From Taenia hydatigena (lineage: Eukaryota; Platyhelminthes; Cestoda; Cyclophyllidea; Taeniidae), in contig JADWOT020000002.1 of assembly GCA_036345935.2 (NCBI GenBank), positions 15,911,270 to 15,975,269 on the forward strand: 64,000 bases of DNA. The letters are read 5' to 3'. This document shows positions 37,701-50,717 of this stretch, piece after piece. The notes under the pieces are model-generated. The model worked only from the letters and a program-made list of their open reading frames with translations. It ran no database searches and was not told where the DNA came from. How positions within the stretch are numbered: the stretch's first letter is position 1; each line of letters begins with the position of its first letter. Both the position numbers and the translations under genes were made by a program.

Positions 37701-38909
37701 ACACGCAATTGCCGATAGATGCAGCCATGATGTAAAGGTTGAAAAAACTGGCCGCATCAATGTGTGCAGTAAAATCCTAAGAGTTCCATTGTTCAATTTC
37801 ATTGGGCGCTTTTTACTTGTGCCTAACTACATTCTACAACCCCAAAAATTGGCGATGACACGCTACACTCATTCTATTGCGTTGTAAATTTTCGAATTTT
37901 TACCTCAACCTTCCAGACTTTTGATGGAATCCCACTCTTGCGTGTAACAGTGACCAGAATTAAAACAGCAGCAGTGGTAATTGCACTATTTCTATCTTAA
38001 ATCAAGCGCATGCCCACTCACAGAGCACATAGCTAAGCCTAAATCCATGGGTGGTTAGTTGAGACATCTCGTTGAAGAACTCTAAAAGGCGAACAAATAA
38101 CTTTTGGTTATCGCGCTTGGAAGTACATGTGTATTCAGAAAAATAAATAGCGGCTTATAAATGCACGCTCAACTGTCGCTAATGCGACGTTAGTGTCCGA
38201 ACTGTCCAAACTACCTACGCGGTATGACGCAGCTTAGTGTAATGCAGTGTTTTTCTTATCATATCCATCTAGCAACCCTCAATTGGTTTCACACGGCCAG
38301 ATGGCCTTTCCCTATAGAATTCTTAATGATTTGCACATTCAAGATCTGCGCATTAAACGCTCTTGTCCAATCAAGGCATCATTTTAAAGTAAAAAGTTAA
38401 TATCTTATTGTGGACATCATTGAAAACTTACCGATTTTGTTCACATAACTGCATATGTGTGCATTCCACTAAACACATCGCACCAAATGCCTGCGTAACA
38501 GAAGATATTAAGGCGTTGCAGCAAGTGCTCATCACAATACAAGTCTGATTGTCGAAGAAACACTTACGAACATGCTGTGAACGCATATGATCGAACATCG
38601 CTTCAAGCGTCGGATGTCCTGCAAGGCATTCTATACGGTAAAATCGTATTCCTGAATTTGCTATTCTTTGAGCTACAGCAATGTAAGATAAGACACAAGT
38701 TCAGGAGGATTTAGTGTGAAAGGCCAAAGCTACGGTTGAGGTGCAGCACACAGAGAGGATTTTGATCAAGGGTTAACAGACGCCCACTCACAAATATGCG
38801 TTCCAATGAAGTGACTGAAAAGCATTGGGAGGCTAGCAAACCGAACGCGGCACACATGGCATACATTGTGATCCCTGACTATTTCAAGGTTCAAAATAAA
38901 GTGTTTTGA
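34721..38909. other. Stretch with no recognised gene
   Basis: The longest frame is plus-strand 35644-36006 (120 codons) in a G-rich patch that is open in two frames at once, which argues against it. A minus-strand frame at 36127-36378 begins with a hydrophobic helix but has no family match. Neither is called. Confidence 0.4.
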
Positions 38910-39585
38910 CAAATAAGAGGACACACGACAAAAATAAAGGAGAGATTTAGTAATTTTCCTTACATTTCTGATGCCACAAGAGCTCTCCGTAGGATCTGTG
39001 AGGCTTTCGGCAAATCGGACGATGCAATGCCACGGTTATTAAAACGCGCCAAGCACACGTACAATAAGGAGCCAATACTGGGATGCGCATCTCACCATTA
39101 TTTAGATTGGAAAGGAGTTTTCTAACTTACCACAATTTATTTATTAATAAGCTGGTGCAAAATCAACAGGCATGGGTACAAATACTTAGGCACAAACACA
39201 GCAGTTTCTTGTGTACATGCTCATTTGCACAGAAATACAGGCGCATGAAAAATGTATCAACAAATGAAAGACGCCTACCATGATGCCGGCGAATTAAGTG
39301 TGCAAGGTCTGAAATGACGTTTCTGAATAACAAACGGCACGGTCTGCATATGTAGACAACCATCTTAAGGAATTAAAATGGCGAGTTGTTCGAAGTCTTG
39401 CAAAAGAGCTTGTGTTGGATTCAACGAGTGAGCAAGAGAACCTCCTGGATCTGCCCTCAATATTACGTGCGAATAAAATGCGGAGGAGTAGTCGGCGTTA
39501 TGTGTTTGGCCACAAATTTGCTCACTGTAGGCACGTGGTTAAAATTCGCCCTGCTTCAAGTGCCTGGTTCCTCGTAACGTGTCCC
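38910..39585 (+). CDS. Two-exon coding repeat, open copy, unknown protein
   Basis: The first open stretch (38910-39122, ending at TAA 39123) contains RRICEAFGKSDDAMPRLLKR, helical and basic. The second follows an acceptor-like catatgtag at 39347-39355 and stays open to about 39585: HLKELKWRVVRSLAKEL, then LLDLPSILRANKMRRSS. No ATG or donor has been fixed with certainty. The copy at 34020-34720 conserves RFCEAL, KSD, LDST and SIL, which supports coding over chance. The product would be a basic helical protein. I do not recognise it, and whether this copy is expressed is unknown. Confidence 0.4.
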
Positions 39586-40559
39586 TAATTGTCCATCAAG
39601 AAGGGCGTATTAGTGCACCGAGAATTTCGGAATTTACGCTCGAACGTTAAAATTTTGCCTTGAGAAGAATGAAATGGCCAATACGAAGTGCGGACATTGA
39701 TGGCAGTGAATGTAAATCGAATGGCATTTCCGATCAGTCGCGGTCGATGCCTGCAATCGGCGACAAGACTGAGAGGAATGGCGATAACAGATGCCATCTT
39801 AAGGAAAGGCATGGCGAGAGAACGTTCACTCTGCAGGCACAAAATTAGCCCATTGTTACTTACCGGGACATGAAGCACGTCTAATGGAGAGAATGGTGAG
39901 TAGCAGCTGGAACCAGATTGTAAGTGTCCTGAGAAACATGGTGAAGCCTTCTAGTGACTAAGGCAATAGCCCTTATCCGCCCGACCCTCACACAAAGCAT
40001 TTAACGGAATGGAATTCTCAAAGAGCTAACCAAAACTGTCTATTAATTAGGTAGCAGTTATGCCAAATTATTATTTTATTTTTCCACTGACGTTATGAGC
40101 AACGCTTTTGCTAATTTAATGTCTGGATGAGGCATTTCGACAAATTAGGTGCAATCTTCACATTGTATTGTAAAATCGATACATTAGAGAAGCGTCTTTC
40201 TGAATAAAGCTATAATTTGGTTGGTAGATTATCAGAATGCATTGGAAAATTCAGTTGTGCTTCTTGGGAGATCATAATACAACATCTTGCCTAATGGAAT
40301 TCGTGAAAACCTCAAACTTTTCCCATGATTATCATGGTTATAACGATGTTTCTGTTCGTAAAAAGAAGTAGTAAGTTTATTTCCGAATTTTGTCATTCGG
40401 TCGACATGCAACTAATCTCACTGCGTGGGCGGAATGTGAGTAAGTGACTGCTTACTCGTGGAAATACTTCGTTAGATAAGCAAAAATCAGAGGAATTATG
40501 AGACCTAGAAAGTTGTCTTGATGGTTATGGAAAAAGAAGTTTCGCTTAGGTGCTATGAG
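39586..40559. other. Stretch with no recognised gene
   Basis: Frames at 39585-39878 and 39660-39873 are open on both strands at once and show no motif. I see nothing else. Confidence 0.4.
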
Positions 40560-42706
40560 GCGTCTGGTGAGCACTTGACTTGACCTGCAAACAAATGATG
40601 TGTTTCACGCGCACCATGTGAGGTGATAAAAGCAGACTCTTCAGCAACACCAATAGGAGAGGTGCGAAATCTTTTGAGCACCTCCGTTGGATGTAGGTGA
40701 ACAAACGGCGACACTGTTTTAAGAAGAATTAACTTATATTCCACTTTGACAAAAGCGATGAATAATTGAAGGAGTTGTTGATTATCAGTAGATATAAGAT
40801 GCTGGATTTGGCTTTCAAAAGCCACTGTTAAGTGCCATCGTGCTGGATTAATTATCCAAGTCTAAGAAAGTCCATTGTCGTAGCTACCATTCACAACGTT
40901 CTCACTCTGACTTGATGTGCACTTTAAATGGCTGCGTGACACACGACTGCTGCTGCAAAATCATCGCAGTCAATTCTCCCTGCCAGACTGAGGTCATTAC
41001 CGCAAAACTATGGTTCCGTTGCTCTCTGCTGGTCTTATGGTTTTCCTATGCTCCTCTCACTTTTCTATCGACAAGACATTAATAAGTTACAAAGTTCTGA
41101 GTTTTAGCTGCTGGCGTCATTGCTTTTGTTTCTTGATGACGTTCATCGAACAACGTGCTTATTCATGAAAGCCTCGTCACTACCTCCACAATTCCATGCA
41201 ACATCAAAATTCACACATTTGTAAAAGTCACAAAATCACACATGCTATTCTTTTAATAATTCATTCAAAATAATGTGGGTTCATGGATATCATTTGTTAA
41301 AAGCGACAAAGATCAAAATTAATGGTTTCATACGATCAATAGAGTAGCATGATTTTATGTCTGCTTCACATATTGCATTGCACAGCTTCACTTTGTTTTT
41401 TAAAGTTTTCTGCTCAACTGCCCTTTCCACCTGCATCGGCTACGGTCATAAGCTCAAAGCTGAAGCCGACATTTTACAAAGGCTATCGTAGACTTGTGAT
41501 GGTTGTGCAAAACCCGTTCCGCATCACCAATCACCAGCGACTCTACTTCATACTACGAAGACATCATCTCATCTTGTAAATCCACGTCTCGCTGTGTGAT
41601 CTCAAGATCTATGCAGTGGAAAGAGACAGTTAAGTAGACAATAAAAGATGCTTTGTGTACAACATTCATACACCGATGACGTCCCAACTTTATGTCCCTC
41701 ATCTCCTCAACAGAACTGCTTTCCGCATCACAGTGACACATTCATGCCATATTTTTATTTTAGCAATTAAAAACCCGAAAATATCAAGCAAATGACGACG
41801 AAACTTTTCACTCTATGATTATCACTACTGGTCACCGTATTCGAAGTTAAATCAGTTAAGTAAGTGTTTGAGTCAACCGTTCTTCTCGTCAGCCCTTCTT
41901 CTGCTAAAGATATAAGTGAAGAAGTGGCCAGATGGTTTACTTGCTTGTAAGTTGACTTATTGAAGAGATAAGGACACTTAATTTATCAGATGGAACTAAA
42001 GATATAGCTCTCTGCAAGTGGCATCAGCCACATCAGCGTAAATGATATCGTTAGATAGTCTCCAATAAGCGTGTTGAATAAGAAACTGAAAGACTAAAGT
42101 CAAAGGTCGACAAATTCGATGGCATTAAGACAGATGAGGGACATTAACTGTCATCAAAGCCGTGAGCAAAATAAAAACTCCCCTCTCCAGTGTCTGAGTG
42201 TTGCATATGGTAGACTGGGTGGAATAGACTAATGCACATTTTGTGGCATGGAACAGTGAAATAGTGATCATGGGGGGTGAGGCGTTGACAAATTGTAAAA
42301 CTTGAAAGGTTCAGGCAGGGTATCATCCAACGCCATCATCTTAGAATGAAGATAGTAATGTTCGCAAACCTCAATTATACTGCAATCTGATCGTCTGTCA
42401 CTGATTTGGTCTGCTGGAACAAAAACTGTGAGAATGTCGCAAAGTGTGACTGCAGTGTCCATGGATTACATGGTCAGAATCAGAACACCTGAGTTCTTTC
42501 AAATCTGCCTACTCTGCGCACTGTGATGACACGAGGTCTGCTATTGCACTCAAAATGTGAAATGAAGGTGATTCTAGTCGGCGGATTTGCAATCCATAGT
42601 TGGCTTGACCTGAATCATAAGTGACGGGATTATCTCAACCAATGTGATATCATAGTCTGTTTTATTACACCACGTCCAACCTTATCACTCCATGCCTTAT
42701 TTCACG

Positions 42707-42714
42707 TATAAATA
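42707..42714 (+). promoter_or_regulatory. TATA box upstream of CAP copy B
   Basis: TATAAATA lies 133 bp before the inferred initiator ATG (42840). The corresponding position in copy A is altered. It is likely the ancestral core promoter of this CAP gene. Confidence 0.45.
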
Positions 42715-42839
42715 AGCGGAATTGTCTGGCTTTCTTAGTCCCTTTGCCACGCAAATATGCGCACGGAATGGTGAGTTTTTATTTACTTAGCATCGCTCAC
42801 CATCATCATCCTAAACTGTTGCCCTGCACACATTTTGCA

Positions 42840-43777
42840 ATGTTAGGTCCCTTTATAAAGGTGTTCTTCAGACTAATCGCTGTCATCGCCATGGTGGCGT
42901 GTGAGCCACCCACACCGGTTGAACAGGAACAACTTCTTGAGGCTCATCGGGAAGTTCGCGAAAATGTACAACCTCCTGCCACCACTATGCAACTAATCGT
43001 ACGTTCGTTGCCAGCACCTTCGTGGTCGACTGGACTTGTGTTGCACTGTAATCTGTTTTACGTGTAAATGGTGCCTGTATCATTTGTCTAGAAGTACTCT
43101 ACGGATTTGCAGAATCTGGCAAATTTTTGGGCCGAGATGTGCAGGTTTAAACCTCCCTTTCAATGGCCCTACAATAGAGCTGTACAAAATACCATCGTTA
43201 TTAGTGACCAATAGCCATCCATTACTGAAGGCGTATGTGCCTGGAAGAACGAAGCCAAAAACTACAATTATCATAACAACAATTTCACAGGTTCCTGTGG
43301 TCACCATGCACAGGTGAGAAAATTGTGCGTGTGTTTGTGTGTGTGTGTGTGGTATTGAATGGTTTAGTACTGGATGATACGTCTTGTCATGCCTTTATTT
43401 CTACCTGAGCAGATGGTTCGGGCAAACATAAATGAGGTTGGCTGTGCAATGCAGCGATGTGATGGCATTAGGCCTGGCTTACAGAACCCACAATATTTGA
43501 TTGTGTGGCTACACACCTGGGTAAGTTGGATCTGTCTGATCGTAAAGCTGAGGAGAAGCCTATCGGTACACTGCTATGTGCGCACTCTTTTAAAGGGAAC
43601 AACGGAGGCCAGCGACCGTATGAGGAAGGAACCAGCTGCAGCAAATGCCCTGAAGGACGGATGTGTTTCCGCAAACAATGCACCGAAAACCGGAACAACC
43701 ATCAATTGTGCATGACACTGAACTTAAAGAATCGCAGAAAGGTAACTGCGCCAGCCTGTGCTGTCTTTAAGGACTAA
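42840..43777 (+). pseudogene. CAP (SCP/TAPS) family secreted protein, pseudogene copy B
   Basis: Four exons are visible. Exon 1 (42840-42998, 53 codons, donor GTACGT) has a signal peptide ending ...IAVIAMVAC and then EQLLEAHREVRENVQPPA, the CAP N-terminus. Exon 2 (43092-43313, 74 codons, acceptor tttgtctag, donor GTGAGA) has KYSTDLQNLANFWAEMC and ends GSCGHHAQ. Exon 3 (43413-43520, acceptor cctgagcag, donor GTAAGT) continues MVRANINEVGCAMQRCDG. Exon 4 (about 43595-43777) gives GNNGGQRPYEEGTSCSKC and ends in TAA. Exons 1-3 join in phase 0. Lesions: an in-frame TAG at 43212-43214 in exon 2; the family Trp of QMVW is Arg; the conserved CxYxPPG phrase ending exon 3 is out of frame, and exon 4 is not in phase with exon 3. 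Compared with copy A, the start codon and promoter are better preserved. It is probably a recent pseudogene. Confidence 0.8.
43330..43351. repeat. (TG)n microsatellite
   Basis: A TG run in the CAP intron, at the same place as 8538-8554 in copy A. Confidence 0.85.
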
Positions 43778-46673
43778 ACGTCCACCAACTGTACTAGTTT
43801 TGGCCAAAATCATGTGCCGCAAATCAGACGCCATCTCCCCAAGCACTCACTACACTTTTAACCTCTGTCATTTCTCGAGCATGTTTTATTTATTTCCCTT
43901 TCCTTCTTTTCGGCAGAATAAATGCACATAAACACACACGTGTTGATAAATGTGACTATGACGAGACGATGCGTGCGGCGTGTAGTGGAATGAGCACCAT
44001 GTGGGGCGTAAAGTTGAAGGCAAGGCGAGGGAAGTGATGAGAAGTTGGCGGTTTTATAGATAGTGATGTGCGTGATGAAGGAGAGGAATGGGATGTGTTT
44101 GCCTCAAGAATAAAGGTGCACGAGCTGTAGAGACAGTGCCAACGTTGACTATTCGTCTCCATAGCGTAGCATGAGGTAAGAGCACATTGTAAATAGGCCC
44201 AATGTTCAAAACATGTCTGCTCTGAAGAGCAGGAACCGGATCAACTAATTAGTCGTCAGGGTGCAGCTAATGAAATTTGATGAATCACATCCCGTGTATT
44301 GCCGAATTGGGATGTTGACAGGGTGTAAAGCCTATCACACTTGGAAGGGGTTAGATTGTCGGCTATCGATAAATGTGGTCGGAACCAAACGGCTGCGTAC
44401 GCAGGAGTGTTTGCAATCAGTTTGCACCTCACTCGACTTTACATCGAACGGAACGATAAGACACATATAAGTATGTACTGTTGAGGAAACGATGAGTGAA
44501 AGGGCGAGGCATGTCAACGTGGGAGAATGACGGTGGAATCCGTCTGGCAAGATGGTCATGCCCGCAATAGGGAATGTTTAATTCCACAGAATTTCGTTTA
44601 ACAAAAACATTTGATCACAAATTTGTCATTCACATCTGGCCTGATGTGTGCATGTAATGCAGGATGAAGGAATGGATGGTTGAATGGACGGTCGGTTGCA
44701 CTACGCCTGTAGGAATACGAGGATGTCCAAAAACTTGGAAACAACCTCCAAGCGCCAGGTCGGTGTGATGTTTTCAAGCAGTTACAGAGTTGATTAGATA
44801 AGGTGACAATTGTGTTCATTAGACTTGCTCAAACATTAGGTCTGTTGTGATCCCTCGCGTGTTTCATATTGACACTCATGATCTTTTGGTCTATGACCGC
44901 GATCAACCTTTCTGCCTTTTTTAACTTGAAGTCCAATTGTGAGAAGGTAGTTGACTGGCAAAGGAGCCTCAATACAGGCAAACCTATGTGATTTCATGCT
45001 TTTGAAATAGTATTGTCACACAGCATCAAAGGTACAATCTGTTAATCCATTGCATTGCAAATGTGGTAGTGAGATTCAGCCAACATTACAGTGGTTAAAT
45101 TCGCGTTGGCTAAGTGGCATTTCAGTGTTGTTGTCACTAGCTTCCCTTTTCACCAATGTCCCACGTAGCTCAGAGAGTTCATTAAAGCAAGGTTTACTTC
45201 CGCTTACATCTAACTGGGATGAGCGAGTTAATGCGTGGAAGAATGGACGGATGAAGGCTGAAGAAACGGAACAGTCCTCGACTGATGCATTAAATACTAG
45301 GATGCATGAGCTTCAGTTCTCCGTCTTACTGAGTTTGCTTCACAATTTCGTTTTCACTTCTCTGTCGCTTAAGGAATAGTTTCCTTAAGGCAATAAGCGG
45401 AAACACAATCCAAATCTAGACCTTAGGCAGCAGCTTATTTTCATGCCGCCGACGGATGTCCTCTTACGGCCCCTTAGTAACATGCAATCGGTCCAACGTT
45501 TTGTCGTAGACAATAAAGATGTCTCAAAGCAGTCAAAATTCTTACACTTGGGTTCGATGCAAAGAAGAAGAAGAAGAGGAGGAGGAGAAAGAGGAGAAAG
45601 AGAAGGATAACGATTACCTCATCCAGAATGTCATTCACATTGCTAATATGATTCATGTAGAAAACTTTTTTCTTAGCAACCAAAGGGATAATCTAGTGGG
45701 GTTTAATAATGTTTAAACAGCTGTAAAATGACAAATTGTCATGGACTAACCACAAATTTTGCTCATTTCGCACACCCAATGAAATTTGCAAAGGATTGAC
45801 AGATCGGTGTTCTCTTCAATGTTCTAGAAGTAAATGCGGTCAGAAGTCGGGACAACTTGATGCCATTTGTTAAATTGACCTAGGACGGTGAGGTGAGGGT
45901 CAGATAAAAAAACGCACCTCTTAAAGACCTCTATTGCCTCGAATTCGCGGCGTAAATGTCTGTGGATCTGAGACAGTAGTTCGATTCTTATTATGAGGGC
46001 ACGGGCTTACATCCAAACACCGCCAAAGCAAAATTCAACCCTGATTTAAGCCTAGAAAGTTTCGATGTTTGCGGATAGAAATAGACTGAATCTTGGTAAC
46101 TTTATCGTGGCTTGATCTTTCAATTACTTATTTTTAACATTGATCAGGGAGGTAGATTCTCCATTCCTTAGAACTCATTAATAAGTCATTCGACTAATAA
46201 CGCTCTGCTATAACTCCTTTAAGAAAAGCTTGGAAAGGTGCCTCCATTCCATGCTTTTAATCACTTCTACGACAAACAAATTTGCGTCACAGCGCATCTG
46301 CGTAGTGCTATAGACAGTGATGCACGTCTAGCACACATGCATCATTTAAAGTGGAACATAGACATTAGAACTTAGTTGACAGAGAAAATAAAGCTAAGGT
46401 CTTGTGCCCAACACCATCGCAATGCTCATGTTTTGCTGAACATTAGCATTACTTGTGCACATGACATGCATTTATGTGTACTAAATGGCATCTCCGTGGC
46501 CTAATATTTAGCCTTATGTTGAGATGCGACTCCTATGTAATTGGAGACGAGGAAAGGGTAGGTAAAGCGTGACATCCTCATAATTGATGCATTCGACGGC
46601 ATTGAATGCTGTGTCTAACCAAATCACGTTCTGTGGCATAATGAGTGGAGGTCGACATTTGTTAGGATGCCAG
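43778..46673. other. Stretch with no recognised gene
   Basis: A 109-codon plus-strand frame at 45050-45379 has no recognisable domain. The region includes a purine tract at 45559-45606. No repeats shared with other regions were noticed. Confidence 0.4.
45559..45606. repeat. Purine (GAA/GAG) tract
   Basis: A run of AAG/AGG triplets with no pyrimidines for nearly 50 bases. It opens a low-complexity Glu/Lys frame that I do not regard as a gene. Confidence 0.8.
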
Positions 46674-46831
46674 TGCAATACTTTGCTTGTTTAATTGTTA
46701 GTTTCGGGCCTGGCCAGGTGGGCTGACCTCCAGCCCATGTCAGCAGTCCCTTCCCTCTGCATGCCGAGCGTATACCTTGTGCCCTAGTATTGTACCTTCT
46801 TTTGCCTTCAAGGAAGCCTCGATACGCTACA
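46674..46831 (+). mobile_element. LTR-like element, copy 3
   Basis: Starts TGCAATACTTTGCTTG, contains ccctagtattgtaccttctt and ends GCTACA. It is the same family as 8824-8990 and stands alone, as a solo LTR would. No primer-binding site or second copy is next to it. Confidence 0.55.
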
Positions 46832-49800
46832 ACCATAACGCCGTCTATCGAAGCACCCATTTTCATTTCCCACCACCGTAAACGCTACCACTGAGTAAAT
46901 ATTCAGCATCACGATACGCGCCTAATTCTCATCTTGTTAATTGTCTACATTTGCATCAGTATGTAAACTGACTAAACAAATTGCGTAGAAATTTAACTGC
47001 ATCTGCAAAGTGATCACCGGGTCGATGTTTGGAGTGGCCAAAAATTGCAAAAGAGACGAATGGTGTTACCAGTCTGGATAGCCTCAATCGAGATCACTCG
47101 TGTTTAGTTCAGCAAGATGCGCATTCATTGCAGAAACCACTCAGCAAAGACCATTCGTGAACATCAAATCTGCATTAGGAAGATCAAGAGTAGCCTTAGT
47201 CGTGTGATTTTAATTCAAAATCGCGGTCGGTGAAGACATTCCGAACTTGAAGTGGCGAAGCGTATTTTGTTACGACCGCCTGCGATTCATTGGTGAGGAA
47301 GAAGGTCCCACTAATGCCTCGAATAGTGAGTAGTCACGAACAATCTCGAACCGACTGATCGATAGCTTAGTTTTGAACGTAGAGTTAAATGTTTTAACAC
47401 AGAAGTAAGCGAATTGCCTCAGAGATTTTTCTTTGATGCTAGTTCCCAAAGCGATTTTGCATTGAAATCCAAGAAGTAAATCAGTAAGAGCTCGGCAAAA
47501 TTAATGCTTTCTCGAAATATGCTAAAATGTGTACAGTGAACACCAATGGAAAGTGTTGTTTAAGTCCATCATTGTTAATCAGTATCAGGACTGTTCCCAC
47601 CTTGCAGAGGCTTAGAGAGCGGAGAGCGGATTGTGTTGATGGTTGAGCGTCCGGTGGATGTCATCATCTCTCGAGTAAAATTGCAGTGCAGACGTGGTCG
47701 TAAAGCCTCATCAAATGTCTCATACGACTGGTCATGTAGAGATGCATCTGGCTGACTGCGGCTCTTGACTTTGTTCACCATCATTCTGTCCTTGCCGCCG
47801 TCTCTTCTCGCTTTCATTCCTGCTCCCATCTTCCATTGCAGCACTGTACAATTTCACCTCCAAGCATGAATGTGATACTTTCTACGCAGTAGTAAATATT
47901 TCCATAATTATACTCTGATACAGGCAGGTAAGATTTTACTTTTTGATTAAAATCTGCAATTTTATCAATCGGTGGTTTTACAGATGTCTTTTGTCTAATT
48001 ACTCAAGAGTACTTCCTTTTGGGACGCTAATTTCTCTTTTCTAATTTGCAGCTAAAAATGCAAAGGATGAATTTGGATCGACATGATTTGTATATGGGGG
48101 TTGTGAATGTCATATTTTTTTAGTTTTCGGCTACTAACCGTCTAATTTGCCGTCTTCATGGCCCTGAAGTTCGTGAACATTTGGCCTATAACTACTTGAC
48201 TTCCTGTTTGTAAGTTCGTTTCTTACATTGTATAAGCACTTGCCAATGGTACTCCCTAATGTGCTGTGCTTTTCGGATAGTTTACTGAATCATTTCCACC
48301 AAAAGTCTTCGATTTGTACTAAATGAGAGGGAAGAGTGCTCAATTTCATCGGTGTGCCGCAACTCAGAAAGAGTGTTTGTGTTATGGTGTGAGGCATTAC
48401 AGGGTAAGCGTGAGGAGGTGAATAAGAAAGAGGAGAGGCACAGAAACAAACACGATGCTGCGATGAATCAATGCACAAAATTAAGACAAGAATCGAAAGG
48501 ACAGGTGCTTATCGCGATCAAGTTATGTGCAGCACAAAAAATGGGAAAATTCCGTCATTGTTTGCCTCGTTTTTACTGGTGGAGATGTTATCAATCGTCC
48601 TGTTGATTTGGTGGTTACATTTGCGTCAGTCATGAGAAATGAATTCGACAACTTACTGGTTGTGGCTTCCATCGCAACATTCCTTTTGTTATTAAGGAGT
48701 GGTATGGAACTCTGCGCTCACTAAAGATCTTGCGCTGGGGATCAGATGTAAGGAGGCATAATTTGATGAGAAACCCTCCCGCTCCATTTAATGAGCTGGA
48801 ACTTGCCATAGTGGATTGAGCTGCGTACGCTTACTGCAAGGCGCGTTTTCTTCTTTTTTTAGAAAAGTTAAAGATGCAGACAATCTTTCACTTTCTTTAC
48901 TTATTCTGTACATAAATCTGCCTCAAGAAATGACACTTATTTCCTTGCTTTAGGCAAGCAATCTGTGATACCACGACCACCTCATATCATCAATCTACGT
49001 TTGCGTTACAAGGTTGTCATCTACCCTGCCTACGTGTGATTCTCACTTTATTCGTTGAGGTTTTGACAAACTCCTTTTTGCTGTTGTGTTGTCCGTGTCT
49101 GCCGTGATGGACTTGATGCCTCTACGTGGACAATCGGTGAAATCTTTTTCTTCCATTGTTGCAGTGTTGCACCCTATTAGCATTGCAGACTTTTAATTGT
49201 ACTTTGCTTTGTGGTTGTGTAGCCAGGTTTATGTTGTCTTAGCAATAAATTTTGCAAATCCTAGCCATTGTCTTGTTCTCTTACAAAATAGATTAAAATC
49301 AAAGTGTAAGGAGAAGAACCTGTTGGTAGGTTGATAAAATGAGCCAAACTCACTGTGTGAGTGGTGAGCACTCACAATTAGCGCAGATTCCATCCTAACA
49401 ATTTACGTCTCCCAATTATTCGATAAAAGTTTCGCCTCCATTTAGTAAAGCACAAAGTGAAACCTAAAACCAAGACTGCTGCTCTATTTTGGCTATTTAG
49501 AAACGAGATGACAATTCCTTTTAGTCCAGCGGTGTTGATGCAACATTTGTTGAACATTTTTACTCAGAGTTAAACAAACTGTTCCATCACTATGACTTAC
49601 AGCACCTTCAGGCAAATGAATCCACATGGCTGTAGCTTCATCACAAGCATTGGCGTGCATAAGTGCTTACTACTTAATTTAGTCCTGTGGGATGATTAAA
49701 AGAATGCGCCTCGTGAAATGGTCACACACTTGTCACATCATGTCCCTCCGTCAATTGGGTTGTCCCTGCTGCAGACAAGTCAAAGCGACTTATGCGAATC

Positions 49801-50717
49801 AGCCACTCTTTCATTGTCGCTCACGTGGATGCGCCAGACGCGACCAGCCAAACGTGCCTGTAAGTGATGTTTTCACTGGGCATGTCGGCAAATGAATAAG
49901 CGCAAAATAAATTGCTCCGATTTATTTGAATGGTGGTTGGATGTAGGTGGTATACTCTGCTTGACCTGGTCGTCGAAAGAGGTGCAATGGCAGAACCGAA
50001 ACGAGCCAGTTAGCTAAACGATCAACCGGTCACCCCATTCATCAAGCGAGATTATACGCTGTAGTAGTATGCGTAACGACTTTGCGTATTACTCCGCTTT
50101 GCAGTTTTAGCTGTGCTTTGGTATTTGAATGTGCGGGCTTTTTCTTGTAATAAAGTGACATTCAGACCCTCGTAGCCTAGCCGCTTGGCCTTGTTTGCGA
50201 ATGTAATGGTGAACAGGTCATTACGGTCAGTATGCGGGTAGATTCATTACCACTGCTTGCATCACCTGCATTTCATGCAGAGAGATTAAATGACGCATGT
50301 GAGATGGTTTCCATTAGAGTGACTGCTATGGCTGCAATTCTATGGCACAGTAGGTTTCAGGGTCAGAACGAAAAGGAGAAGACTCAGATAGGAAAGCATC
50401 CTGCGCTGCCGACTTAGAGACCGTTGTGCTGCTTTGAAAGCTGATCTCGATTAGCTTTGATCATAAAAACCATTTCGTTGCTCTGTTGACTCCCAACTCA
50501 CAGCTGCACGTACTTTTGACAACTTTTGAGGTCTCACTGATCCATCTGCCAAAAGTCCTGTGACGTCAGCTAACAAAGTATAGATGGAAATTGGTGAAAC
50601 CAAAGGTTTAAGGCTAGTTTGAATTCCACCTTTGAGTAGAACGCATTCGCCTATTATGCGTACCAGACTCTCGTCAGAAATAATCCAACTCTGCGTCTAG
50701 CCTCAGTCGAGAAATCT
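46832..50717. other. Stretch with no recognised gene
   Basis: Several frames of 60-90 codons occur, the best being 48352-48724 where two frames overlap. None has domain or splice support. Confidence 0.4.

Larger units (their letters stand above)
40560..43470 (+). repeat. Duplicated block, copy B (CAP gene and upstream flank)
   Basis: The direct-orientation partner of 5395-8812, about 35 kb away. It lacks the ~0.5 kb present in copy A but has about 70 bp of its own near 42490-42570. Coding and non-coding parts are both conserved. Confidence 0.75.

Noticed and set aside
45519..45716. Glu/Lys-rich frame over the GAA/GAG tract
   Set aside because: A simple-sequence artefact: purine repeats are open in all frames.
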